Assembly (NCBI GenBank): GCA_035499355.1
Contig: DATJYZ010000347.1
Coordinates: 1-14,542 of the forward strand
Direction: 5' to 3'
DNA from: JAEUPI01 sp035499355
Lineage (GTDB): Bacteria > Pseudomonadota > Gammaproteobacteria > Burkholderiales > Burkholderiaceae_C
DNA: 14,542 nt
The position numbers and the translations under genes were made by a program. Under the pieces are notes generated by a model that saw only the letters and a list, made by a program, of their open reading frames with translations, was not told where the DNA came from and made no database searches. Each line of letters starts with the position of its first letter. Position 1 is the stretch's first letter. Shown piece by piece: positions 6,243 to 13,053 of this stretch.

Positions 6243-6728
6243 ATGGAGGCATGGTTCGCGTCGTTGCTGCACGCGCTGGCGCTGCCGGAGTACGGGCTGA
6301 GCACGGTGTTCGTGGTGTCGCTGGTGTCGGCGACGCTGCTGCCGCTGGGCAGCGAGTTCGCGGTGGTCGGCCTGCTGCTCCTGAACCCGTCGCTGTTCTG
6401 GCCGACGATGATCGCGGCCACCGCCGGCAACACGGTCGGCGGCGCGATCACCTGGTGGATGGGGTACGGCGTCGAGCGCGCCTACGAGCGCCTGGCCCAT
6501 CGCAAGCCGATGGAGCTGCGGGCGCTGCGCTGGCTCGAGCGCTTCGGGCCCAAGGCCTGTCTGCTCAGCTGGCTGCCGGCCGTGGGCGACCCGCTGTGCG
6601 CGGTGGCCGGGTGGCTGCGCTTTCCGTTCTGGCCTTGCGTGGCGTACATGGCGATCGGCAAGTTCCTGCGCTACGTCCTGTACACGCCGTTGTTGCTCTG
6701 GGTCATCCCTGGCAAGCTGGGGGCCTGA
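6243..6728 (+). CDS. yqaA: YqaA-type DedA/SNARE-associated (VTT-domain) inner-membrane protein
   Basis: The 161-residue protein matches the YqaA branch of the DedA superfamily. Motifs are SATLLPLGSEFAVVGLLL (29-46), TAGNTVGGAITWWMGYG (60-76), a basic segment ending in RWLERFGPKA (96-105), and LLSWLPAVGDPLCAVAGWLR (107-126). Hydrophobic segments at about 18-48, 55-73, 107-123, 129-140 and 143-155 indicate an integral inner-membrane protein with re-entrant loops. DedA-superfamily proteins are linked to membrane homeostasis, lipid flipping and proton-motive force; the specific role of YqaA is not established. ATG 6243 gives the family length, and the second residue region matches where homologues begin. 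There is no Shine-Dalgarno, and a -10-like GATAAT sits almost adjacent. It is divergent from dusB. Confidence 0.9.
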   Translation: MEAWFASLLHALALPEYGLSTVFVVSLVSATLLPLGSEFAVVGLLLLNPSLFWPTMIAATAGNTVGGAITWWMGYGVERAYERLAHRKPMELRALRWLERFGPKACLLSWLPAVGDPLCAVAGWLRFPFWPCVAYMAIGKFLRYVLYTPLLLWVIPGKLGA

Positions 6729-6819
6729 CCCGCGCCATGTTGCCGCCGGCGGCACAATGCGCGACCGCCACCTCATCGAGCGCTGCGTGGCCACGAGCCC
6801 GCCGGCGCACACGGCCACG

Positions 6820-8322
6820 ATGGACACCTCCACGCCGAGCTACGACGCGCTGACGCGCACGTTCACGCGTCTGCATCACCTGGGGCACCTGCAGGCGATC
6901 GCCAGCTGGGACCAGGCCGCCAACATGCCGCCGGCGGGCAACGAGGCGCGCGCCGCTGCGATGGCCGAGATGAGCGCGCTGCTGCACCGCCTGATCACCG
7001 ACCCGCAGCTCAAGCGCGAGCTCGAAGGGGCCGAGGCCGAACCGCTCGACGAACCGCAGCGCGCCAACCTGCGCGAGATGCGGCGCCAATGGCGCCAGTC
7101 CAACGCGTTGCCGGAGTCGTTGGTGCAGCGCGCGGTGATCGTCAACGCGCGCTGCGAGCACGCCTGGCGGACGCAGCGGCCGGCCAACGACTGGGCCGGC
7201 CTGCTGCCCAACCTGCGCGAGGTGGTGGCGCTCGCGCGCGACGAGGCCCGCGCGCTGTCGCAGCAGATGAGCCTGCCGCCGTACGACGCGCTGATGGATC
7301 GCTTCGAGCCCGGCATGACCTCGGCCAAGGTCGACGCGGTGTTCGGCGACCTGCGGCGCTGGTTGCCCGGGCTGATCCGGCAGGTGACCGAGCGGCAGGC
7401 GCGCGAGGCGGTGGTGCAGCCGCGCGGGCCGTTTCCGCTGGCGGCGCAGCGCGCTCTGTGCGAGCGCGTGGTCGCCATGCTCGGCTTCGACTTCAACGCC
7501 GGGCGCCTGGACGTCAGCGCGCACCCGTTCTGCGGCGGCGTGCCCGAAGACGTGCGCATGACCACGCGCTTTCGCGACGACGAGTTCCTCGGCTCCCTGA
7601 TGGGCACCATCCACGAGACCGGGCATGGCCGCTACGAGCAGAATCGGCCGCGCGATTGGCTCGGCCAGCCGCTGTCGGAATCGCGTTCGATGGCGATCCA
7701 CGAGAGCCAGTCGCTCAGTTTCGAGATGCAGCTCGGCAGCCACCCCGGGTTCGTCGCGCAGCTGGCGCCGCTGCTGCAGCAGGCGTTCGGCGCGCAGCCG
7801 GCGTTCGACCCGGCCAACCTGCAGCGCCTGCTGACGCGCGTGAAGCCCGGACTCATCCGCGTCGAGGCCGATGAGGTGACCTATCCCGCGCACATCATCG
7901 CGCGCTACGAGATCGAGCGGCCGTTGATCGAAGGCGCGATCGAGGTCGAGGACATCCCGGCGCTGTGGGACGCCAAGATGGACGAGTTGCTCGGCCTGGA
8001 CACGCGTGGCAACTTCACCGACGGGCCGATGCAGGACGTGCACTGGCCGAGCGGCCTGTTCGGCTACTTCCCGTGCTACTCGCTCGGTGCGATGTACGCC
8101 GCGCAGTGGTTCGCCGCGATGCGCCGTGCCACGCCCGACCTCGACGCGCGCATCGCGCGCGGCGACTTCGCCCCGGTGTTCGACTGGTTGCGCCAGCACA
8201 TCTGGCAGGCCGGCAGCCGCTGGACCACCGACGAGCTGGCGAGGCGGGCCAGCGGCGAGCCGCTGAACCCGGCGCATTTCAAGGCGCACCTGAAAGGCAG
8301 GTACACCCCCGACGCGGCCTAG
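6820..8322 (+). CDS. M32-family zinc metallocarboxypeptidase (thermostable carboxypeptidase Taq family)
   Basis: This cytoplasmic metallopeptidase removes C-terminal residues from peptides. All signature motifs of M32 are present, numbered from the ATG at 6820: HPF (235-237), DVRMT (244-248), the HExxH site HETGH (265-269), HESQ (294-297) with the third zinc ligand Glu295, IRVEADEVTY (346-355), and GPMQDVHW (402-409). The predicted zinc ligands are His265, His269 and Glu295, with Glu266 as the catalytic base. The length of 500 residues is typical. The frame is open to an earlier ATG at 6757, which would add 21 residues (MRDRHLIERCVA...) with no family resemblance. Neither start has a clear Shine-Dalgarno; 6820 is preferred because MDTSTPSYDALTRTFTRLHH matches the usual N-terminus. 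It converges with the phasin gene, with 10 bases between stops. No signal peptide is seen. Confidence 0.95.
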   Translation: MDTSTPSYDALTRTFTRLHHLGHLQAIASWDQAANMPPAGNEARAAAMAEMSALLHRLITDPQLKRELEGAEAEPLDEPQRANLREMRRQWRQSNALPESLVQRAVIVNARCEHAWRTQRPANDWAGLLPNLREVVALARDEARALSQQMSLPPYDALMDRFEPGMTSAKVDAVFGDLRRWLPGLIRQVTERQAREAVVQPRGPFPLAAQRALCERVVAMLGFDFNAGRLDVSAHPFCGGVPEDVRMTTRFRDDEFLGSLMGTIHETGHGRYEQNRPRDWLGQPLSESRSMAIHESQSLSFEMQLGSHPGFVAQLAPLLQQAFGAQPAFDPANLQRLLTRVKPGLIRVEADEVTYPAHIIARYEIERPLIEGAIEVEDIPALWDAKMDELLGLDTRGNFTDGPMQDVHWPSGLFGYFPCYSLGAMYAAQWFAAMRRATPDLDARIARGDFAPVFDWLRQHIWQAGSRWTTDELARRASGEPLNPAHFKAHLKGRYTPDAA

Positions 8323-8332
8323 CGGCCGCGAG

Positions 8333-8824
8333 CTACGTCTTCGTGGCCTTGCGCGGTGCCTTCTTCGCGGCGGCGCGCGGTGCCGCTTTCTTCGCGGCCG
8401 GCTTCTTGCCCAGGGCCGCCTCGAGCTTCGCGATGCGATCGTTCAGTGTGGCCATCTCTTTGGCCGAGGGCACGCCGAGGCGACTCATCGCCTTGGCCGT
8501 GCGCTGCTCGAAGATCGACTCGAGCTTGTCCCAGTGCTGGCCCGCCTTGGCGCTCACCTCGCCGGCCATCGCGGTCATCTTGCCGGTGACCTCGGAGATC
8601 TTCTCCTCGGCCATGCCCTGCGTCTTCTTCTGCAGGCTGATGCCGTCCTTGATCAGCTTCTCGAACGCCTGCGTTCCTTCGGCCTGCGCCTTGGCGAACG
8701 CGCCCATGCCGGCCAGCCAGATCTGCTGCGCCGACTCCTTGATCGACTGCGCGAGCGCGTTGTCGAGCAGGCCCGCCGGGCCCGCGGCCTTCTTGTCGGC
8801 CATCGCTTTGAGTTTCTTGACCAT
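8333..8824 (-). CDS. Polyhydroxyalkanoate granule-associated protein (phasin, PhaF/PhaI type)
   Basis: The 163-residue protein coats polyhydroxyalkanoate granules, limiting coalescence and helping to position them. It matches the poly-granule-associated family: SIKESAQQIWLAGMGAFAKA (27-46), EGTQAFEKLIKDGISLQKKT (49-68), then a long amphipathic helical region to about residue 138 rich in Ala, Glu and Lys. The tail KKPAAKKAAPRAAAKKAPRK is a histone H1-like Lys/Ala/Pro repeat. Such tails bind DNA in PhaF, so the protein may tether granules to the nucleoid; that is inference for this short tail. No signal peptide or membrane segment is present. The ATG at 8822-8824 has GGAG 6 bases upstream. It is transcribed divergently from the fatty acyl reductase gene across a 210-base control region. 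No PHA synthase lies in the window. Confidence 0.92.
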   Translation of the reverse strand: MVKKLKAMADKKAAGPAGLLDNALAQSIKESAQQIWLAGMGAFAKAQAEGTQAFEKLIKDGISLQKKTQGMAEEKISEVTGKMTAMAGEVSAKAGQHWDKLESIFEQRTAKAMSRLGVPSAKEMATLNDRIAKLEAALGKKPAAKKAAPRAAAKKAPRKATKT

Positions 8825-8915
8825 GGTGGGCTCCGTGTGCGCGTGTGAAGGGTCCGCTCGGTGCGGCGGGCCGGCGGCAGTGTAGGCACAAGCGCCCGCG
8901 CCATGCAGCCCCTTT

Positions 8916-8949
8916 CGCTAGACCCGCGCCTCTAGGCTTGGGGTTAGCG
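8916..8949. promoter_or_regulatory. Imperfect dyad in the phasin / acyl-reductase divergent control region
   Basis: CGCTA-G-ACCC (8916-8925) pairs with GGGT-TAGCG (8941-8949) over nine base pairs with a single bulged G. The loop contains a smaller stem GCC-TCTA-GGC (8928-8937). The element lies about 90 bases from both divergent starts, in a 210-base gap (8825-9034) where I see no gene. It could be an operator that controls both genes or an RNA structure in the reductase leader. A TACACT -10-like box for the phasin lies at 8884 to 8879 on the minus strand, without a good -35. Confidence 0.25.
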
Positions 8950-9022
8950 CGTGCGTCGGCCGCCGGCCGCTTGCACAAGAATGGCCTCCCGCTGCGCGAC
9001 CGCGGCGCGCTCGAACTGCCCT

Positions 9023-9029
9023 AGGAGGA
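9023..9029 (+). promoter_or_regulatory. Near-perfect Shine-Dalgarno of the fatty acyl reductase
   Basis: AGGAGGA at 9023-9029 is fully complementary to the 16S rRNA 3' end, with a 5-base spacer to the ATG at 9035. It is the strongest ribosome site in the window. It fixes the start within a frame that is open from 8951, and suggests high translation. Confidence 0.85.
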
Positions 9030-9034
9030 GCCTC

Positions 9035-11041
9035 ATGCAGTACTTCGTGACCGGTGCCACCGGGTTCATCGGCAAACGCCTCGTCAAGGCCTTGCTGGCG
9101 CGGCGTGGCACGACCGTGCACTTCCTGGTGCGGCCGGGCAGCGAGGACAAGCTGCCGGCGCTGCGGGAGTACTGGGGCGCCGGCGCGCAGCGCGCGCACG
9201 CGGTGGTGGGCGACCTCACGGCCAAGAAGCTCGGCGTGTCGGCCGACGACATCAAGGCGCTCAAGGGCCACGTCGAGGCGGTGTACCACCTGGCCGCGGT
9301 GTACGACCTCGGTGCCGACGAAGACAGCCAGGTGCAGGTCAACATCGAGGGCACGCGCCACGTCTGCGAGTTCGCCAGGGCGGTGGAGGCGGGGCACCTG
9401 CACCACGTGTCGTCGATCGCCGCCGCCGGGCTCTACGAAGGCGTGTTCCGCGAGGACATGTTCGACGAGGCCGAGAACCTCGAGCATCCGTACTTCATGA
9501 CCAAGCACGAGTCGGAAAAGATCGTGCGCACCGAGAGCAAGACGCCGTGGACGGTGTACCGCCCGGCGCTGGTGGTCGGCGACTCGACCACCGGCGAGAT
9601 GGACAAGATCGACGGCCCGTACTACTTCTTCAAGCTGATCCAGCGCATGCGGCAGATCCTGCCGCCGTGGTTCCCGGCCATCGGGCTCGAAGGCGGGCGC
9701 ATCAACATCGTGCCGGTGGACTTCGTGGTGGCGGCGATCGACCACATCTCGCACCTGAAGGACATCGACGGCAAGTGCTACCACCTGGTAGACCCGATGG
9801 GTTACCGCGTCGGCGACGTGCTCGACATCTTCAGCAAGGCCGCGCACGCGCCGAAGATGAGCGTGTTCGTCAACGCGGCGCTGCTCGGCTTCATCCCCAA
9901 GAGCGTCAAGAAGGGGCTGATGGCGCTGGCGCCGGTGCGTCGCATCCGCAATGCCGTGATGAAGGACCTGGGCCTGCCCGACGACATCCTCGAGTTCGTC
10001 AACTACCCGACGCGCTTCGACCGACGCGAGACCGACGCCGCGCTCAAGGGCAGCGGCATCGAATGCCCGCACCTCGACGACTACGCCTGGGCGTTGTGGG
10101 ACTACTGGGAGCGACACCTCGACCCGGACCTGTTCATCGACCGCACGCTCAAGGGCACGGTCGGCGGCAAGGTGGTGCTGGTCACCGGCGGCAGCTCGGG
10201 CATCGGACTGGCCGCAGCGTGCAAGTTCGCCGAGGCCGGCGCGGTGACGATCATCTGCGCGCGCGACGAGGGCAAGCTCGGTGACGCGGTGAAGGAGATC
10301 GTCGCCTACGCCAAGGGCAAGGGCAACGCGCACCCCAAGGTGTTCAGCTACAGCGTCGACATCGCCGACGCCGACGGCTGCGCCGCGTTCGTCAGGTCAT
10401 TGGAAGAGGAGCATGGCGGCGTCGACTTCCTCGTCAACAACGCCGGCCGTTCGATCCGCCGCGCCATCGAGTCGAGCTACGAGCGCTTCCACGACTACGA
10501 GCGCACCATGCAGCTCAACTACTTCGGCTGCCTGCGCGTGACGATGGGCGTGTTGCCCGGCATGATCCGCAAGCACAAGGGCCACGTGGTCAACATCAGC
10601 TCGATCGGCGTGCTGACCAACGCGCCGCGCTTCTCGGCCTACGTGGCCAGCAAGGCCGCGCTCGACGCCTGGACGCGCTGTGCATCCAGCGAGTTCGCCG
10701 ACCGTGGCATCACCTTCACCACCATCAACATGCCGCTGGTGCGCACGCCGATGATCGCGCCGACCAAGATCTACAACAACGTGCCCACCCTGGCGCCGGA
10801 GGAGGCGGCCGACATGATCGCGCAGGCCTGCGTCTACAGGCCGGTGCGCGTCGCCACGCGGCTGGGCATCTTCGGGCAGGTGCTGCACGCGTTCGCGCCA
10901 CGCATCGCGCAGATCGTGATGAACACCACCTTCCGCATGTTCCCCGACAGCGAGGCGGCGCGCGGCGAGAAGGGCGAGAAGCCCAAACTCAGCGCCGAGG
11001 CGATCGCGTTGCAGCAGATGATGCGTGGCATCCACTTCTAG
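9035..11041 (+). CDS. Two-domain SDR fatty acyl-CoA reductase (Marinobacter FAR-like, alcohol-forming)
   Basis: The 668-residue protein fuses two Rossmann-fold reductases. The N-terminal extended SDR (about 1-370) has the nucleotide loop TGATGFIG (6-13), VVGDLT (57-62), HLAAVYDLGADED (85-97), catalytic HHVSSIAAAG (123-132) and Y153-x3-K157. The C-terminal classical SDR (about 375-630) has TGGSSGIG (384-391), NNAG (468-471), VNISSIGVLTNAPRFSAYVA (519-538), and Y536-x3-K540. From memory, blocks such as GPYYFFK, NIVPVDFVV, NYPTRFD, DYWERHLDPDLF and RTMQLNYFG match the 661-residue Marinobacter reductase Maqu_2507, which takes fatty acyl-CoA through the aldehyde to the alcohol with NADPH. That makes this assignment family-level and strong. 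No transmembrane segment is evident. The start is fixed by the Shine-Dalgarno at 9023-9029. It is divergent from the phasin, and a secreted unknown follows 45 bases downstream. No wax-ester synthase is in the window, so the product's fate is unknown. Confidence 0.9.
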   Translation: MQYFVTGATGFIGKRLVKALLARRGTTVHFLVRPGSEDKLPALREYWGAGAQRAHAVVGDLTAKKLGVSADDIKALKGHVEAVYHLAAVYDLGADEDSQVQVNIEGTRHVCEFARAVEAGHLHHVSSIAAAGLYEGVFREDMFDEAENLEHPYFMTKHESEKIVRTESKTPWTVYRPALVVGDSTTGEMDKIDGPYYFFKLIQRMRQILPPWFPAIGLEGGRINIVPVDFVVAAIDHISHLKDIDGKCYHLVDPMGYRVGDVLDIFSKAAHAPKMSVFVNAALLGFIPKSVKKGLMALAPVRRIRNAVMKDLGLPDDILEFVNYPTRFDRRETDAALKGSGIECPHLDDYAWALWDYWERHLDPDLFIDRTLKGTVGGKVVLVTGGSSGIGLAAACKFAEAGAVTIICARDEGKLGDAVKEIVAYAKGKGNAHPKVFSYSVDIADADGCAAFVRSLEEEHGGVDFLVNNAGRSIRRAIESSYERFHDYERTMQLNYFGCLRVTMGVLPGMIRKHKGHVVNISSIGVLTNAPRFSAYVASKAALDAWTRCASSEFADRGITFTTINMPLVRTPMIAPTKIYNNVPTLAPEEAADMIAQACVYRPVRVATRLGIFGQVLHAFAPRIAQIVMNTTFRMFPDSEAARGEKGEKPKLSAEAIALQQMMRGIHF

Positions 11042-11086
11042 GCAGACCGCGTCGAGTGCAACGTCACGCGGGTCCGGGGCGCCTCG

Positions 11087-11842
11087 ATGCATCGACTCCG
11101 CCGCTCCATCGTGCTGGGCACCGTCGCGCTGCCGGCCGTCGGGCGAGCCGCCGGCCAGGCACGCCGGTACGCACTGTTGTCGCTGGTGGGCAATCGGATC
11201 GAGATCGTCGATGCGCGCCCCGAGATCGGCAGTCGCCTGAGCCAGAACCGGCGTCGCTTCTTCGACGATGTCGAGGGCACGCTGGATCGCCTGGTCGCGC
11301 AGGCAGTCGCTGCCGCGGTGAACAAGGAAGGGCGGGGTGCTCCGCTGAGCATGCTCGCGCTGCCCGGCTCCGCGCTGTACGACCAACCCGAACGTGCCTT
11401 CGACGGTCGCCAGGTGGTGCTGCCGGGTTCGGTCGTCGATGCGCTGGAAGCCGGCAAGTTCAGCCACCTCTTGCTGGTGACGAAGGTTCGCGACGCGGTC
11501 CGTCTGCCGCTGTACGACTCGACGGCCGGTGTCGGCGCGGTGCAAGGCATCGGCTTCTACGTCGACCCCGACCTTCGGTTGCGAATCGTCGAGACGGGCC
11601 ACACCGGCTTCGGCGTGCTGGCGCCGTTCGTCTACGTGCGGATCTCGCTGGTCGACGTCGCGAGCGGCGAAGTCATGCGCGACGAGGTGCTGCGCGAAGT
11701 GCGAACCTACGCAACCGCCGAGAAGCCCGACGCCGTCAATCCCTGGGAGGTGCTCAGCGCCGAGCAGAAGCTCGAGGCGCCGCGTCAGCTGATCCAGAAG
11801 TCGATCGGCGACGCCGCGCTCCGACTGCTGAGCGGGGGCTGA
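11087..11842 (+). CDS. Secreted protein of unknown function
   Basis: I do not recognise this 251-residue protein. The N-terminus MHRLRRSIVLGTVALPAVGR is a signal peptide (basic start, hydrophobic core) with probable cleavage near AAGQA (21-25). There is no lipobox Cys, so the product is expected to be soluble in the periplasm. The mature part has a predicted helix (QNRRRFFDDVEGTLDRLVAQ, 53-72), then alternating hydrophobic strands: HLLLVTKVRDAVRLPL (127-142), a Gly-rich turn (146-156), GIGFYVDPDLRLRIVETGHT (154-173), and FVYVRISLVDVASGEV (181-196). It has no Cys, no obvious metal or catalytic motif and no membrane segments after the signal. The ATG at 11087 is 45 bases past the reductase stop on the same strand, so co-transcription is possible. 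Its codon use resembles its neighbours. It converges on the oxidoreductase, leaving 52 non-coding bases. Confidence 0.75.
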   Translation: MHRLRRSIVLGTVALPAVGRAAGQARRYALLSLVGNRIEIVDARPEIGSRLSQNRRRFFDDVEGTLDRLVAQAVAAAVNKEGRGAPLSMLALPGSALYDQPERAFDGRQVVLPGSVVDALEAGKFSHLLLVTKVRDAVRLPLYDSTAGVGAVQGIGFYVDPDLRLRIVETGHTGFGVLAPFVYVRISLVDVASGEVMRDEVLREVRTYATAEKPDAVNPWEVLSAEQKLEAPRQLIQKSIGDAALRLLSGG

Positions 11843-11894
11843 GGGGTGCGGCGCCAGGACCACGGCACCGGCGCCCACCGCTCGAGATGCGCCG

Positions 11895-12986
11895 CTACGC
11901 GTCGGCGACCTGCAGCACCAGCTTGCCGAAGTTCTCGCCCGAGAACAGCTTGAGCAGCGTGGCCGGGAAGGCCGCGACGCCACCGCGCACGACGTCTTCC
12001 TTGCTCTTCATGCGGCCTTCGCGCAGATAGCCCGACATCTCGGCGATGGCCTGCGGAAAGCGCTCGGTGTAGTCGAACACCACCATGCCTTCCATGCGCG
12101 CGCGATTGACCAGCAGCGACATGTAGTTCTTCGGTCCGTTCATCGCGCCGGTGTTGTTGTACTGGCTGATCGCGCCGCAGATCACGATGCGCGCCTTGCG
12201 CGCCAGCCGTGCCAGCACGGCGTCGAGGATGTCGCCGCCGACGTTGTCGAAGTAGACGTCGACGCCGTCGGGGCAGTGCGCCTTGAGCCCTTCGCGCACC
12301 GCGTCCCAGCGCTTGGCGCCCTCCGGCGAAGCAGCCGAGGCGGCGCCCGCCGGCGCCGTCGCCTTGTAGTCGATGCAGGCGTCGAAACCCAGCTCCTTGA
12401 CGACCCAGTCGCACTTGGCCTGGCCGCCGGCGATGCCGACGACGCGGCAGCCCTTCACCTTGGCCAGTTGCCCGACGGTCTGGCCCACGGCGCCAGCGGC
12501 GCCGGACACGACCACCGTGTTGCCGGGCTGCGGCAGGCCGACGTCGAGCAGGCCGAAGTACGCGGTCATGCCGGGCATGCCGAGCACGTTGAGCCACTGC
12601 GTCACGCTGCCCAGGCGCAGGTCGATCTTGTGCAGCCCGCTCTTGGGCAATTGCTCGCCGCCCACCGACCAATACTCCTGCACGCCGAAGGTGCCGGCCA
12701 CCGTGTCGCCGACGGCGAACTTCGGGTTGCGCGATGCCACCACGCGGCCGATGCCGCCGGCACGCATGACCTCGCCGAGCTCGACCGGGCGGATGTAGCT
12801 CTTGCCTTCGTTCATCCAGCCGCGCATCGCCGGGTCGAGCGACAGCGCGAGCACTTTCACCAGCACGCCGCCGTCGGCGGGGTCGGTCACCGCCTCCTCG
12901 GTGTGCTGCCAGTCGGCGGGCTTGGGCAGGCCCACCGGGCGGGCGGCCAGGCGGATCTGGTGATTGGCGAGAGCGGTCACGGCCAT
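11895..12986 (-). CDS. NADPH-dependent zinc-free MDR oxidoreductase (CurA/YncB, PTGR-like)
   Basis: This cytoplasmic enzyme belongs to the leukotriene B4 dehydrogenase/curcumin reductase branch of medium-chain dehydrogenases, which reduces the double bond of alpha,beta-unsaturated ketones with NADPH. The 363-residue protein shows LSLDPAMRGWMN (48-59), the substrate-side GMPGMTAYFGLLDVG (136-150), the cofactor loop VSGAAGAVGQTVGQLAKVKG (160-179), DVYFDNVGG (243-251) and GAISQYN (271-277). The Cys/His zinc ligands of true alcohol dehydrogenases are absent. It is longer than the usual 335-345 residues, mainly because of an Ala-rich insert APAGAASAASPEGA (211-224) on the cofactor domain. ATG 12984-12986 is preceded by GGAG at a good spacing. 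It lies 67 bases downstream of the cation-efflux gene on the same strand. The natural substrate is not indicated. Confidence 0.92.
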   Translation of the reverse strand: MAVTALANHQIRLAARPVGLPKPADWQHTEEAVTDPADGGVLVKVLALSLDPAMRGWMNEGKSYIRPVELGEVMRAGGIGRVVASRNPKFAVGDTVAGTFGVQEYWSVGGEQLPKSGLHKIDLRLGSVTQWLNVLGMPGMTAYFGLLDVGLPQPGNTVVVSGAAGAVGQTVGQLAKVKGCRVVGIAGGQAKCDWVVKELGFDACIDYKATAPAGAASAASPEGAKRWDAVREGLKAHCPDGVDVYFDNVGGDILDAVLARLARKARIVICGAISQYNNTGAMNGPKNYMSLLVNRARMEGMVVFDYTERFPQAIAEMSGYLREGRMKSKEDVVRGGVAAFPATLLKLFSGENFGKLVLQVADA

Positions 12987-13053
12987 GGTGTCTCCGGGTG
13001 CGTTGATGTGGGGTGCGGTGCCGGCATCCTAGTCGGCCCCGCCGCGGCGCGCG

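Noticed and set aside
6703..8289. A 528-codon open frame on the minus strand opposite the M32 carboxypeptidase
   Set aside because: The plus strand encodes every M32 motif. The antisense reading is compositionally biased (His/Arg/Val-rich) and has no recognisable domain.
8320..8335. Near-palindrome TAGCGGCCGCGAGCTA at the convergent stops of the carboxypeptidase and phasin genes
   Set aside because: Only the outer four bases pair. The symmetry comes from two TAG stops facing each other and does not make a credible bidirectional terminator.
8918..10333. A 471-codon minus-strand frame opposite the acyl reductase
   Set aside because: It is antisense to a two-domain SDR with intact motifs. The biased composition is typical of shadows in GC-rich DNA.
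11843..11894. Possible bidirectional terminator between the secreted protein and the CurA-like gene
   Set aside because: The 52 bases contain two GGCGCC palindromes and a loose GGTGC/GCACC pair, but no compact strong stem and no T-run on either strand.
10397..11983. A 528-codon minus-strand frame across the reductase end and the secreted protein
   Set aside because: It spans two plus-strand genes, lacks motifs and a ribosome site, and has shadow-like composition.
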